DNA of 64,000 bases, taken from assembly GCF_024169655.1 (NCBI RefSeq), contig NZ_JALJWV010000001.1, positions 3,725,001 to 3,789,000 of the forward strand, given 5' to 3'. Both the position numbers and the translations under genes were made by a program. Origin of the DNA: Pseudomonas marginalis. GTDB lineage: Bacteria > Pseudomonadota > Gammaproteobacteria > Pseudomonadales > Pseudomonadaceae. Below the pieces are notes generated by a model. The model was not told the DNA's origin and did not search any database. It saw only the letters and a list, made by a program, of their open reading frames with translations. Positions within the stretch are counted from its first letter, which is position 1. Each line of letters begins with the position of its first letter. Below, in pieces: positions 24,290-35,787 of the stretch.

Positions 24290-25603
24290 ATGAATACCCT
24301 CGCCCAACTCAAGGCCGGCCAATTGGCCGGCATCCAGCGCCTGGACCTGTCCTGCGGGCTGACCGAATTCCCCCGGGAAATCTTCGAACTGGCCGACTCC
24401 CTGGAAATCCTCAACCTCAGTGGCAACGCCCTGAGCAGCCTGCCCGACGACCTGCACCGCCTGCCGCACCTGCGCGTGCTGTTTTGCTCGGACAACGCCT
24501 TTACCGAGCTGCCGGCCTGCCTGGGCCAATGCGCAAAGCTGAGCATGATCGGCTTCAAGGCCAACCGCATCCGCCACGTACCGGCCGCCGCGCTGCCACC
24601 GCTGTTGCGCTGGTTGATCCTCACCGACAACTGCATCAGCCAACTGCCCGACGAATTGGGCCAGCGGCCGCTGCTGCAAAAACTGATGCTGGCCGGCAAC
24701 CACCTGGCGCACCTGCCGCCAAGCCTGGCCAATTGTCGCAACCTGGAACTGATCCGCATCGCCTCCAACCGCCTCACCGGCTTGCCGCACTGGCTCCTGG
24801 CACTGCCCAGCCTGACCTGGCTGGCCTACGCCGGCAACCCGGTGGAAATGGCGGTAGACGTGGCTGACGACGACGCGACGCCAGATATTCCGTGGTCGGC
24901 ACTGGAACTGGCCGAGGTTCTCGGAGAAGGCGCCTCCGGGGTGATTCGCAAGGCGCTCTGGCAACCCTCGGCCAAGCCGGTGGCGGTCAAGCTGTATAAA
25001 GGCAGCATCACCAGCGATGGCTCACCGCTGCACGAAATGCAGGCGTGCATTGCCGCCGGGCTGCATCCGAACCTGATCAAGGTGGAAGGCCGCGTGGTTG
25101 GCCACCCGGATGACCAGGCCGCACTGGTGATGGACCTGATCGAGCCGAGCTACCGCAACCTCGCCGCCCTGCCGAGCCTGGCGTCCTGCACCCGCGATAT
25201 CTACGAACCGGCCACCCGCTTCAGCCTCGCCGTGGCATTGCGCATGGCACGCGGCATCGCCTCGGTGGCCGCGCACCTGCACCGCCACGGCATCACCCAT
25301 GGCGACCTGTACGCCCACAATATTCTGTGGAACGCGGCGGGCGACTGCTTGCTCGGGGATTTCGGCGCGGCGTCGTTCCATGCCTCGGCGGACACCGTGG
25401 AAACCAGGGCGCTGCAACGCATTGAAGTGCGTGCGTTCGGGGTGTTGCTCGGGGAGTTGCTGGAGCGGATTGACACGGGCTTGAGCGACGCCGCACGCCA
25501 GATCCTGGAAGGCTTACAGGCGCGCTGCTGTCAGCCCGAGGTGTTGGCCCGGCCGAGCTTCAAAGAAGTCGAAGCGCTGCTGCAATCTATTCCACACCAC
25601 TGA
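24290..25603 (+). CDS. Leucine-rich-repeat protein kinase
   Basis: A 437-residue protein (a GTG at 24275 would add five). Residues ~10-190 are bacterial LRRs of about 23 residues (LEILNLSGNALSSLPDDL; LQKLMLAGNHLAHLPPSL; LELIRIASNRLTGLPHWL). A protein-kinase domain follows: Gly loop LGEGASGVIRKAL, Lys in VAVKLYKG, catalytic loop HRHGITHGDLYAHNILW (HGD rather than HRD) and metal site LLGDFGAAS. There is no signal peptide or TM segment. The C-terminal lobe is short. Substrate unknown; bacterial LRR-kinases of this type are common but barely studied. Confidence 0.88.
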   Translation: MNTLAQLKAGQLAGIQRLDLSCGLTEFPREIFELADSLEILNLSGNALSSLPDDLHRLPHLRVLFCSDNAFTELPACLGQCAKLSMIGFKANRIRHVPAAALPPLLRWLILTDNCISQLPDELGQRPLLQKLMLAGNHLAHLPPSLANCRNLELIRIASNRLTGLPHWLLALPSLTWLAYAGNPVEMAVDVADDDATPDIPWSALELAEVLGEGASGVIRKALWQPSAKPVAVKLYKGSITSDGSPLHEMQACIAAGLHPNLIKVEGRVVGHPDDQAALVMDLIEPSYRNLAALPSLASCTRDIYEPATRFSLAVALRMARGIASVAAHLHRHGITHGDLYAHNILWNAAGDCLLGDFGAASFHASADTVETRALQRIEVRAFGVLLGELLERIDTGLSDAARQILEGLQARCCQPEVLARPSFKEVEALLQSIPHH

Positions 25604-25609
25604 ACCCAA

Positions 25610-25699
25610 TGTGGGAGGGGGCTTGCTCCCGATGGCAGTGGCCCATTCAACATCGTCGTTGACTGACACACCGCTATCGGGAGCAAGCCCCCTCACACC
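25610..25699. repeat. REPIN (inverted REP doublet)
   Basis: A REP core at 25611-25641 (GTGGGAGGGGGCTTGCTCCC) faces its inverted copy at 25672-25699 (GGGAGCAAGCCCCCTCACAC), separated by about 30 unrelated bases. The whole folds into a long hairpin. Such doublets are mobilised by RAYT transposases in fluorescent pseudomonads. It sits between the convergent LRR-kinase and YebC-like genes. The same core occurs once more at 307-333. Confidence 0.9.
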
Positions 25700-25727
25700 G
25701 TTTGAAGCGCGTTTATTCAGCCACGAA

Positions 25728-26435
25728 TCAGCCGGCCAGGCCGACGAACATATCCTGCACGTCATCATGGTTGTCCAGGCCTTCGAGGAAGGCTTCGACT
25801 TCAGCCATCTGCTCGTCGGTCAAACCCGTCACCGGGTTCTTCGCGATATAGCCCAGTTTGGCCGACAGCACGGTAAAACCCTGCTCCGGCAGCGCTTTCT
25901 GCACGGCGTCGAGGTCGGTGGTTTCGGTGATGAACAGGGTGGTGCCCGCTTCTTCGCCCTCTTCGAAATCCTGGGCGCCGGCTTCAATGGCCGCCATTTC
26001 AGGATCGGCGTCCGGGCTGTCCGGCGCGGCTTCGATCAGGCCGACGTGGTTGAAGTCCCAGGCCACGGAGCCGGAAGCGCCCAGTTGGCCCTTGCGGAAC
26101 GCCACGCGGATTTCGGCCACGGTGCGGTTGATGTTGTCGGTCACGCATTCAACGATCAACGGCACCTGATGCGGGGCGAACCCTTCGTAGGTCACGCGGT
26201 GGTACTGCACGGTCTCACCGAGCAGACCGGCGCCTTTCTTGATGGCGCGGTCCAGGGTTTCCTTGGGCATCGAGGCTTTTTTGGCCTGCTCCACCACCAG
26301 ACGCAAGTGGGCGTTGGTCGCGGTGTCGGCACCGTTACGGGCAGCGATAGTGATCTCTTTCACCAGTTTGCCGAAGATCTTGCCCTTGGCATTGGCTGCC
26401 GCTTCTTTATGTTTGACTTTCCACTGTGCGCCCAT
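25728..26435 (-). CDS. YebC/PmpR-family regulator or translation factor
   Basis: The 235-residue YebC/TACO1-family protein starts with the short form [19 protein letters not shown] rather than the MAGHSKW of canonical YebC, so it is the YeeN-like paralog. The family fold is evident from [35 protein letters not shown] and the [18 protein letters not shown] strand. Family members act as transcription regulators or, in recent work, as factors easing ribosome stalling. Asp/Glu-rich residues lie in the middle domain. Its role here is not determined. Confidence 0.9.
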   Translation of the reverse strand: MGAQWKVKHKEAAANAKGKIFGKLVKEITIAARNGADTATNAHLRLVVEQAKKASMPKETLDRAIKKGAGLLGETVQYHRVTYEGFAPHQVPLIVECVTDNINRTVAEIRVAFRKGQLGASGSVAWDFNHVGLIEAAPDSPDADPEMAAIEAGAQDFEEGEEAGTTLFITETTDLDAVQKALPEQGFTVLSAKLGYIAKNPVTGLTDEQMAEVEAFLEGLDNHDDVQDMFVGLAG

Positions 26436-26536
26436 GACTTGCTCTCTTCCTCATGCATCGCGCCGAGACGTCTACTGGCCGGCGCTTTGGGGGCAGAGTT
26501 TATAGGGCAAAAACGCAACGTTCCACCAAAAAACCT

Positions 26537-27394
26537 TCACGGCGCCAGCTCGAAAAACGCCTGAATCAAACGCAGCGACCGACGGCGCTCCATGCACCCC
26601 AGGCTGTGTCGGTTGACCAGCCCCTCCCCGTGGATCGGCAGCGCACGCACGCGTGGGTCCGGGCTGACCTCCATCGAGGACACCACGCCCACCCCCAACT
26701 GCGCAGCAACGGCTTCGGTCACCGCCTCGCGGCTGTCCAGCTCCAGCAGTACTTTCGGTTGCACACCCGCGCTCAGACAGGCGTGGTCAAAGGTGCGCCG
26801 AGTGATGGACCCGGGCTCGCGCAGCACCATGATCACCTCGTGCAGTTGCGCCAGTTGAATGCCCTCGGCCAGCATCGCCCACGGGTGGCCAGCCGGCACC
26901 AACGCGCAGATCCGCGACTCGCTCAACGCTTGCAGGTGCAGGCCGTTGCGCGGTTCAACTTCGGTGAGCACCGCCACATCCGCATGCTCGGACAGCAGCG
27001 CCGCCAGGGTTTCCTGGGCATTGCCCAGCCGCAGGTTGACGGTAATGCCCGGGTAGCGCGCGCGCAGGCTGGCGATCATCGGCATCACCAGGTGCGGGCC
27101 ATCCGCCGCCACTTCGAGGCGCCCGGTGAGCAACTGCCGATTAGCCTCCAGCAGCGCCTGGGCTTCGTCCACCAGGCCGAAGATCGCCCGGGTGAGCGCC
27201 GCCAGGCGTGTGCCCTCTTCGGTCAACTCCACGCGTCGCGCAGTGCGGCGCAACAACGGGATCTGGTAGTGCTCTTCCAGAGCCTTGATGTGCCCGGTCA
27301 CCGCCGGCTGGCTGATGAACAACCGCGCCGCTGCACGGGTAAAGCTGCCCTCGCGGGCCACCGCATCGAATGCGCGTAGTTGGAACAAGTTCAT
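26537..27394 (-). CDS. LysR-family regulator divergent from phnWX
   Basis: The 285-residue LysR regulator starts at ATG 27394, giving the standard N terminus MNLFQLRAFDAVAREGSFTR with HTH AAARLFISQPAVTGHIKAL. A substrate-binding domain follows. It is divergent from phnW with 125 bases between start codons, the usual arrangement for a LysR activator of the neighbouring operon. It is therefore the likely regulator of 2-aminoethylphosphonate degradation. The inducer is inferred, not shown. Confidence 0.9.
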   Translation of the reverse strand: MNLFQLRAFDAVAREGSFTRAAARLFISQPAVTGHIKALEEHYQIPLLRRTARRVELTEEGTRLAALTRAIFGLVDEAQALLEANRQLLTGRLEVAADGPHLVMPMIASLRARYPGITVNLRLGNAQETLAALLSEHADVAVLTEVEPRNGLHLQALSESRICALVPAGHPWAMLAEGIQLAQLHEVIMVLREPGSITRRTFDHACLSAGVQPKVLLELDSREAVTEAVAAQLGVGVVSSMEVSPDPRVRALPIHGEGLVNRHSLGCMERRRSLRLIQAFFELAP

Positions 27395-27519
27395 GCTGAC
27401 TGACCCGACTATCGGCCTAACTGATAGCTCGCATAACAACAAACAATTTGATTGATGACAAGCCAAACTGCAATTTAGGCGCCGTAACGTCAACCCCCGA
27501 CACCTTGCAAGGACTTGAG

Positions 27520-28629
27520 ATGAGCACCGCCGCGCCGATCCTGCTGACCCCTGGCCCCCTGACCACCTCTGCCCGCACCCGCCAGGCAATGCGGGTGGAT
27601 TGGGGTTCATGGGATGAGCGTTTCAACCAGTTGACCGCCAGCGTCTGCGCGCAACTGTTGGCGATCATCAACGGCGCAGACAGCCACCATTGCGTGCCGT
27701 TGCAAGGCAGCGGCACGTTCGCCGTCGAAGCCGCCATCGGCACCCTGGTGCCACGCGACGGCAAGGTGCTGGTGCTGATCAATGGCGCCTATGGCAAGCG
27801 CCTGGCGAAGATCTGCGAAGTGCTCGGCCGCGACTTCAGCACCGTTGAAACCGCCGAGGACGTACCCGCCAGCGCCGCCGACGTCGACCGCCTGCTGCAC
27901 GCCGACCCGGCCATCACCCACGTCGCGTTGATCCACTGCGAAACCAGTACCGGCCTCCTCAACCCGCTGGCGCAGATCGCCCAAGTGGTCAAACAGCATG
28001 GCAAGCGCCTGATCGTCGACGCGATGAGTTCCTTCGGCGCGCTGCCGATCGATGCCCGCGAAGTACCGTTCGACGCCCTGATCGCCGCTTCAGGCAAATG
28101 CCTGGAAGGCGTGCCAGGCATGGGGTTTGTCTTCGCCGAAAAACACGCATTGGGCGCCGCCCAAGGCAACTGTCACTCCCTCGCGATGGACCTCTTCGAG
28201 CAGCACCACTACATGGCCAAGACCGGCCAGTGGCGCTTTACCCCGCCGACCCACGTGGTCGCCGCGCTGCACGAAGCGCTGCTGCAATACCACGAAGAAG
28301 GCGGCCGGCCCGCGCGCCACCGACGCTACGCCAACAATTGCCAAGTGCTGCTCGACGGCATGGCCGAACTGGGCCTGCGCAGCTTTCTGCCGGCGGCGAT
28401 CCAGGCCCCCATCATCGTCACCTTCCATGCGCCGAAAGACCCGCGCTACCAGTTCAAGGCGTTCTACGAACGGGTCAAGGCCAAGGGTTTCATTCTGTAC
28501 CCGGGCAAATTGACCCAGGTGGAGACCTTTCGCGTGGGCTGCATCGGCCACGTCAATGCGCCCGAGATGCGTGCGGCGGTCGCGGCCGTTGCGCAGGCGC
28601 TGCAAGAAATGCAAGTGCTGGACATCTGA
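27520..28629 (+). CDS. phnW: 2-aminoethylphosphonate:pyruvate transaminase
   Basis: The 369-residue PLP aminotransferase starts at ATG 27520 with AAGGA six bases upstream. It converts 2-aminoethylphosphonate and pyruvate to phosphonoacetaldehyde and alanine. Visible family features are [18 protein letters not shown], the PLP Asp in [15 protein letters not shown] and the Schiff-base Lys in [16 protein letters not shown]. phnX follows 27 bases later, completing the phosphonatase route for using a natural phosphonate. Confidence 0.96.
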   Translation: MSTAAPILLTPGPLTTSARTRQAMRVDWGSWDERFNQLTASVCAQLLAIINGADSHHCVPLQGSGTFAVEAAIGTLVPRDGKVLVLINGAYGKRLAKICEVLGRDFSTVETAEDVPASAADVDRLLHADPAITHVALIHCETSTGLLNPLAQIAQVVKQHGKRLIVDAMSSFGALPIDAREVPFDALIAASGKCLEGVPGMGFVFAEKHALGAAQGNCHSLAMDLFEQHHYMAKTGQWRFTPPTHVVAALHEALLQYHEEGGRPARHRRYANNCQVLLDGMAELGLRSFLPAAIQAPIIVTFHAPKDPRYQFKAFYERVKAKGFILYPGKLTQVETFRVGCIGHVNAPEMRAAVAAVAQALQEMQVLDI

Positions 28630-28656
28630 TTGCCCTTTACCCACAGGATCTGAACC

Positions 28657-29484
28657 ATGAACTATCAACACCCCGACACCCTGCAGGCCGTCATCCTCGA
28701 CTGGGCCGGCACCGTGGTCGACTTCGGCTCGTTCGCCCCGACGCAGATCTTTGTCGAAGCCTTCGCCGAGTTCGATGTGCACGTCTCCATCGAAGAAGCC
28801 CGTGGCCCGATGGGCATGGGCAAATGGGAGCATATCCGCACCCTGTGCAACCAGCCGCAGGTTGCCGAGCGTTACCGCAAAACGTTCGGCCGCACGCCAA
28901 CCGATGACGACGTAACCGCCATCTACCAGCGCTTCATGCCGCTGCAGATCGAAAAAATCGCCGAGCACTCGGCCCTGATCCCCGGCGCCCTCGACTGCAT
29001 CGCTGCGCTGCGTGCGCAAGGGCTCAAGATCGGCTCCTGTTCCGGCTATCCCAAGCAAGTGATGGACAAGGTCGTCGCGCTGGCCGCCACCAACGGCTAC
29101 GTCGCCGACCACGTGGTCGCCACCGACGACGTGCCCAATGGCCGCCCATGGCCGGCGCAGGCGCTGGCCAACGTGATCGCCCTGGGGATTGACGATGTAG
29201 CGGCGTGCGTCAAGGTCGACGACACCGTGCCGGGCATTCTCGAAGGCCGTCGCGCCGGGATGTGGACCGTGGCCCTGACCTGCTCCGGCAACGCCCTGGG
29301 CCTGACCTACGCGCAGTTCCGTGCCCTGGACAGCACCGCCCTGGCCCGCGAGCGCACGCGTATCGAAGCCATGTTCGAAGGTTCGCAGCCGCACTACCTG
29401 ATCGACACCATCACCGACCTGCCAGCGGTGATCGCCGACATCAACCGGCGCCTGGCGCGTGGTGAAATGCCGCAAAGCCACTGA
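28657..29484 (+). CDS. phnX: Phosphonoacetaldehyde hydrolase (phosphonatase)
   Basis: A 275-residue HAD-superfamily enzyme that splits phosphonoacetaldehyde into acetaldehyde and phosphate. The nucleophile motif is [16 protein letters not shown], the Schiff-base Lys lies in [13 protein letters not shown] in the cap domain, motif II is IGSCSGYP and the later Asp pair is in [15 protein letters not shown]. Length is normal. It forms the phnWX operon; no phosphonate transporter is nearby. Confidence 0.96.
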   Translation: MNYQHPDTLQAVILDWAGTVVDFGSFAPTQIFVEAFAEFDVHVSIEEARGPMGMGKWEHIRTLCNQPQVAERYRKTFGRTPTDDDVTAIYQRFMPLQIEKIAEHSALIPGALDCIAALRAQGLKIGSCSGYPKQVMDKVVALAATNGYVADHVVATDDVPNGRPWPAQALANVIALGIDDVAACVKVDDTVPGILEGRRAGMWTVALTCSGNALGLTYAQFRALDSTALARERTRIEAMFEGSQPHYLIDTITDLPAVIADINRRLARGEMPQSH

Positions 29485-29598
29485 TCAAGGTCAACTCAAC
29501 GGCATTCACGTCGGGCAAACCCCGCAAAACAGGCTTAAAGTAAAAGAACTTCGTCGCCAAAGAACGGAGATTTGCCCTGATGAGAGAGGAACCAAGCA

Positions 29599-30144
29599 AT
29601 GCCGTGGAAAAATTCCGAGTCACGTTACAGCACTATGTCGATTGCGTTGCACTGGTTGATGCTTGTGCTGCTGGCGGTGGTTTACGCCTGTATTGAGTTT
29701 CGCGGGATCTTCCCCAAAGGCAGTGGCGGGCGCACGTTGATCGTGGAAATGCACTTCATGCTCGGCCTGACCGTGTTTGTGCTGGTCTGGCTGCGCCTGT
29801 TTGCGCGCTCGCTGGGGGTGGCGCCGAAGATTGTACCGGCACCGCCACAATGGCAGAGCCTACTGGCGACCCTGATGCACTTTGCGCTGTATGCGTTCAT
29901 GATCGGCATGCCGATTGCCGGCTGGCTGATCGTCAGTGCCCAAGGGCACTCCGTGATGTTCTACGGAATCGAGTTACCGCCCTTGATCGGCGAAAACAAG
30001 GACTTGTCCAAGCAGATCAAAGAGTGGCATGAACTGGGCGGCTCCATCGGTTATTGGTTGATTGGCCTGCATGCCGCGGCCGGTCTGTACCACCACTACT
30101 TCATGCGTGATAACACCGTGTTGCGCATGATCCCCAAACGCTAG
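29599..30144 (+). CDS. Cytochrome b561 (CybB-type)
   Basis: A 181-residue four-TM di-heme cytochrome b561. Heme His residues are in SIALHWLMLVLLAV, VEMHFMLGLTVFVLVWLRL, ATLMHFALYAFMIGMPIAGW and YWLIGLHAAAGLYHHYFMR. AGAGGA lies about nine bases before the ATG. It resembles CybB-type quinol:superoxide oxidoreductases in layout, and differs from the peroxidase-linked paralog at 16162. Its stop overlaps the stop of the convergent PLP enzyme gene. Confidence 0.93.
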   Translation: MPWKNSESRYSTMSIALHWLMLVLLAVVYACIEFRGIFPKGSGGRTLIVEMHFMLGLTVFVLVWLRLFARSLGVAPKIVPAPPQWQSLLATLMHFALYAFMIGMPIAGWLIVSAQGHSVMFYGIELPPLIGENKDLSKQIKEWHELGGSIGYWLIGLHAAAGLYHHYFMRDNTVLRMIPKR

Positions 30145-31031
30145 GCAGCCAACCCTCGGCGGCCTTGCAAGCCGCCGGTGTGAACGAAGATCAGACGCGT
30201 GCCCGCAGGGAAGCGTCCGGCTGCGACCTGTTGCTTCAACGCCAGCAGTGCTTTGCCGGTGTAGAGCGGCTCCAGCGGTAAGCCGCAAGCCTGTTGCGTG
30301 GTCTCGATAAAGTCGAGCAATAACCGGTCGACCTTGGCGAAGCCGCCCCGACTGGCGTCCAACAACTCATACCCGCCCTGCACAATGGCGCGCACGTTCT
30401 GTGCTACGCCGTGGTCGTCCGGCACCGCCATTGCGCCGTACACCGGATGCGCCCCCGCCTCGGCCAGTGCCAGCCCGGCCAGGGTCGTGCCGGTGCCTGC
30501 CGCCAGCCACCATGCGTCGTAATCGTCCCACCCCACGTTGCTCAACTGCGCGCGCGCCTGCTCGACCAATACGCCGCAACCCAACGCGCCGGCGATACCC
30601 CCGCCGCCTTCGGGCACTGGATAAAGATGGGGATATTGCTCGCGCCACGGCAGCCAGAAACCTGGCTCATGCCGCGCACGGTAGCCGCCATAACCCAGCC
30701 AATCCAGCTGCATGCCGAAGGCCTTGAGGTCGAGGACGGTGGGCGTGTCTTGGGGATGGCCGCGCAACAGGCCGACGGTGGGAAAATCAAAACGTTTGCC
30801 GGCCGCCGCCAGCGCATGCAGATGGTTGGAGTATGCCCCTCCAAGGCTGATGATCCCGCCAGCACCGGCCTGTTGCGCCTGGGCCAGATGCTCGGTGAGC
30901 TTGAACCACTTGTTGCCGCTGATCAGCGGGTCAATGCGGTCCAGGCGCAGCACGGCCAACTCAACCCCGTTCAGCCAATCCAGCGGCAGCGGTTCCAGGG
31001 GCGCATGGGGCAGCCAATCGAAAGGGCCCAT
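30141..31031 (-). CDS. PLP-dependent D-cysteine desulfhydrase / ACC deaminase family protein
   Basis: A 296-residue fold-type II PLP enzyme. The lysine that binds PLP is in LISGNKWFKLTEHL, the substrate-binding SLGGAYSNHLHALA follows, and the phosphate loop is AAGTGTTLAGLALAE. ATG 31031 is preferred over GTG 31073. Members deaminate D-cysteine or 1-aminocyclopropane-1-carboxylate. The protein is shorter than the ~338-residue ACC deaminases, so a D-cysteine desulfhydrase-like role is more likely. It precedes nothing on its own strand and may be monocistronic. Confidence 0.85.
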   Translation of the reverse strand: MGPFDWLPHAPLEPLPLDWLNGVELAVLRLDRIDPLISGNKWFKLTEHLAQAQQAGAGGIISLGGAYSNHLHALAAAGKRFDFPTVGLLRGHPQDTPTVLDLKAFGMQLDWLGYGGYRARHEPGFWLPWREQYPHLYPVPEGGGGIAGALGCGVLVEQARAQLSNVGWDDYDAWWLAAGTGTTLAGLALAEAGAHPVYGAMAVPDDHGVAQNVRAIVQGGYELLDASRGGFAKVDRLLLDFIETTQQACGLPLEPLYTGKALLALKQQVAAGRFPAGTRLIFVHTGGLQGRRGLAA

Positions 31032-31090
31032 CGGGGCAAGTCCGCATGAAAAAAAGGGACGGTAGTCTAACACCGCCCCTTCCGGGCATT

Positions 31091-33190
<2,100 letters not shown>

Positions 33191-33342
33191 TTATGTCCCA
33201 CAGACTATAGAGGCGATCGGCCAGGGCTCAATGACTGAAACTGACAAGTTATTGATCCAAATGCACAGCCCCCCTTGGCAAGCAGACCCACGGGCCCTAC
33301 CCTAGTCGCGAACCCTGCACTTGGTCCGTTGTCTGTTCCCCC

Positions 33343-34473
33343 ATGCGTAAACTTCTAGCTTTTACCGTCACCATGGCGTTGGTTGCCGCCGTCGCCGCCT
33401 ATCTGGTCTGGACCCAGGAGCGCCCCGTGGCGCATTACCTGTCCGACCTGCGCATCACCCTGGCCGTCAACGAGGGCCAGCCTGCCGATCGCGGCAACCT
33501 GCTGGGCATCCAGCCGGAACTGTTCCCCGGCGATTACCAGAGCCTGGAACGCTTGCACCTGAAACTCGCGGCCTACCTGCAAACGGCCCGAGACCAGGGG
33601 CTGCTCAATGAAAAAACCATCGTAGTGCTACCGGAACACATCGGCACCTGGCTGATGCTCAGCGGCGAAAAAAACGAGCTGTATCAGGCGCCCCATCTGA
33701 AAGATGCGATGAACTGGCTGTCGATCAGCAATCCGGTGCAATTCATGCGCGCCTGGATCAACGCCACTGGCGACAACCGCATGGACGACGCTTACTTGCG
33801 CATGAAAGCCCCAGCGATGGCGCGGGACTACCAGGTGCTGTTCGGCGGCCTGGCCAAGGAGTTTGGCGTGACCCTGGTGGCCGGCTCCATCGCGCTGCCC
33901 AACCCCAGCGTGAGCCAGGGGCAACTGCAGGTCGGGCATGGCGCGCTGTACAACGCCAGCCTGGTGTTTGCGGCCGACGGCCTGCCCCTGGGCCAGCCGC
34001 AGCGTCAGCTCTACCCGATCTACGACGAGCGCGGTTTCATTGCGCCAGGCGATGAAAACACCGTCAGCGTGGTCGACACCCCGGCCGGACGCCTGGGCAT
34101 CCTGATCGGCAGCGACAGCTGGTACCCGGACAACTATCGCAAGCTCAATGAGCAAGGCGCCCAGTTGATCGCCGTCCCCGCGTTTGTCATCGGGCGTGAC
34201 ACGTGGGACCGCCCATGGCGCGGCTTCAAGAGCGTGTCGACGCCCACGGAAATCAGCCTCAAACCCGAAGAGCTCAGCGAAGGCGAAGCCTGGCGGCGCC
34301 TGACCTTGATCAGCCAGCAACCCATCAGCCAGGCCACCGCGGGCATGAGTGTGTTTTTGCGCGGGCAGTTCTGGGACCTGGGCAGCGCCGGCCGAAGCTT
34401 TCTCAGCAGCAACGGTCAAGTGTTCGCCGACGGCGACGCCCGTGGTGCGCGCTTGCTGAATCTCTGGCTGTAA
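33343..34473 (+). CDS. Nitrilase-fold protein, probably catalytically dead, membrane-anchored
   Basis: A 376-residue carbon-nitrogen hydrolase-family protein with an N-terminal signal anchor (LLAFTVTMALVAAVAAYLVW). Of the Glu-Lys-Cys triad, Glu98 is kept (VVLPEHIG), but the Lys position reads Gln220 (QRQLYP against KRHLVP in relatives) and the Cys position reads Gly256 (ILIGSDSWYP against ICYDxxFP). Hydrolysis is therefore unlikely. The AraC regulator starts four bases after its stop, so both are in one unit. Role unknown; it may bind a ligand in the periplasm. Confidence 0.8.
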   Translation: MRKLLAFTVTMALVAAVAAYLVWTQERPVAHYLSDLRITLAVNEGQPADRGNLLGIQPELFPGDYQSLERLHLKLAAYLQTARDQGLLNEKTIVVLPEHIGTWLMLSGEKNELYQAPHLKDAMNWLSISNPVQFMRAWINATGDNRMDDAYLRMKAPAMARDYQVLFGGLAKEFGVTLVAGSIALPNPSVSQGQLQVGHGALYNASLVFAADGLPLGQPQRQLYPIYDERGFIAPGDENTVSVVDTPAGRLGILIGSDSWYPDNYRKLNEQGAQLIAVPAFVIGRDTWDRPWRGFKSVSTPTEISLKPEELSEGEAWRRLTLISQQPISQATAGMSVFLRGQFWDLGSAGRSFLSSNGQVFADGDARGARLLNLWL

Positions 34474-34477
34474 CGCC

Positions 34478-35512
34478 GTGAAGCCGGTACGCCTGGGGGA
34501 TATGTCGGTGGGCTTCGTACACACCCTGGCCGACGCAATCACCCACCACGGCCTGGACCCGCAACCGCTGTTGCTGCAATACGGCCTGGACCCGGCGCGG
34601 CTCGCCGAAGCCGGCGCACGCTTGTCGATCCCGCGATATATGCGCCTGGGGCACGCCGCCATCCAACTGACCGGCGACCCGGGCCTTGGCCTGCGCATGG
34701 GCCAATTGAGCCGCTTGAACCAGGCCGGCCTGGCGGGCGTCACGGCCGCCCAGGCGCCCAACGTGCGCGAAGCGGCCCGCACCCTCACGCGCTTTGAAGC
34801 GCTGTATGGCTCCAACTATCGCGGGCAATCGAGCTTTCATGAAGACGCCGAAGGCGCCTGGCTGCGTTTCTATTCCATCAGCCCCTACAACGCCTATAAC
34901 CGCTTTGTGGTCGACTCGATCATCGCCGGCTGGCTGCACCAACTGTCGAGTCTGGCCCAGCAACCGGTGCAGGCGCAGCGCATCGAGATCGAATTCGAGG
35001 CACCGGACTACAGTGAACAATACCGCGCGTTGGGCGACAGCCCGGTCCACTTCGGCGCCGACGCCAATCAACTGCGCCTGAGCCAACCAACCCTGGCGCT
35101 GCGCAACCCGCAGCATTGCCCGAGCACCTGGCACCTGCTGTTACAGCTATGTGAAAGAGAGTTGGAGCAGTTGACCCGCACCCGCAGCCTGCGCGAGCGC
35201 ATTACCCGTTTGCTCGGGCCGATGCTCAATGGTGGCCGGGAACCCGACCTGGAAGAAGTGGCGGCGCGCTTGAAGCTGCCGACCTGGACCCTGCGCCGCA
35301 AACTGGCCGAAGAAGGCACTCAGTTCCGGGCGATCCTCAACGATACCCGCCGCGACCTGGCCATGACCTACATTCGCGATACGGAACTGGCATTCGGCGA
35401 GATCGCCTACTTGCTCGGCTTTGCCTCGGCTCAAGCCTTTCAACGAGCGTTCAGGCGGTGGAACAACCAGACCCCAGGGGAATTTCGCCGCAGTCAGCGG
35501 CATTCCGCCTGA
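34478..35512 (+). CDS. AraC-family transcriptional regulator (arabinose-binding-like N domain)
   Basis: A 344-residue regulator: the N-terminal ~200 residues match the domain found in OruR/VirS/ArgR-type AraC proteins (LADAITHHGLDPQPLLLQYG; LGLRMGQLSRLNQAGLAGV), and the C terminus holds two HTH motifs (LEEVAARLKLPTWTLRRKL; GEIAYLLGFASAQAFQRAFR). GTG 34478 is used; ATG 34502 has a purine run directly against it and is less plausible. It follows the nitrilase-like gene by four bases. The target is unknown. Confidence 0.88.
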   Translation: MKPVRLGDMSVGFVHTLADAITHHGLDPQPLLLQYGLDPARLAEAGARLSIPRYMRLGHAAIQLTGDPGLGLRMGQLSRLNQAGLAGVTAAQAPNVREAARTLTRFEALYGSNYRGQSSFHEDAEGAWLRFYSISPYNAYNRFVVDSIIAGWLHQLSSLAQQPVQAQRIEIEFEAPDYSEQYRALGDSPVHFGADANQLRLSQPTLALRNPQHCPSTWHLLLQLCERELEQLTRTRSLRERITRLLGPMLNGGREPDLEEVAARLKLPTWTLRRKLAEEGTQFRAILNDTRRDLAMTYIRDTELAFGEIAYLLGFASAQAFQRAFRRWNNQTPGEFRRSQRHSA

Positions 35513-35520
35513 AGCCGGTT

Positions 35521-35607
35521 TTACAGCTCGGTGGCATCGTCGGCGGGGTCCAAAGGGTCCCATTCAAAGGCCTGGTACTCGAGCAGTTCTTCCTGATAAT
35601 CGTCCAT
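35521..35607 (-). CDS. Small acidic 28-residue protein with strong ribosome site
   Basis: The minus strand reads MDDYQEELLEYQAFEWDPLD followed by PADDATEL and a stop. AAAGGAG lies six bases before the ATG, a near-perfect Shine-Dalgarno. The peptide is very acidic and contains no TM segment. It lies just after the convergent AraC gene and has its own 180-base upstream region with the inverted repeats CTGCAGGT-TGATG-ACCTGCA (35633-35653) and CGTCATGACG (35674-35683). It is too short for usual gene callers. Function unknown. Confidence 0.68.
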   Translation of the reverse strand: MDDYQEELLEYQAFEWDPLDPADDATEL

Positions 35608-35787
35608 ATTAAGCTCCTTTAGGGTGAAAGCGGCTGCAGGTTGATGACCTGCAAGACCAGCCTAAAGTGCCGTCATGACGAAAAAATGTCAGCGCCATGA
35701 CGTTCCTGCACTACAGGATTAAACGTAGCAGCGCTGCAAGAATTTATCAGGTGCCAATCAGCCCCGCCCCGTCGAAGGCCGTCGGTG

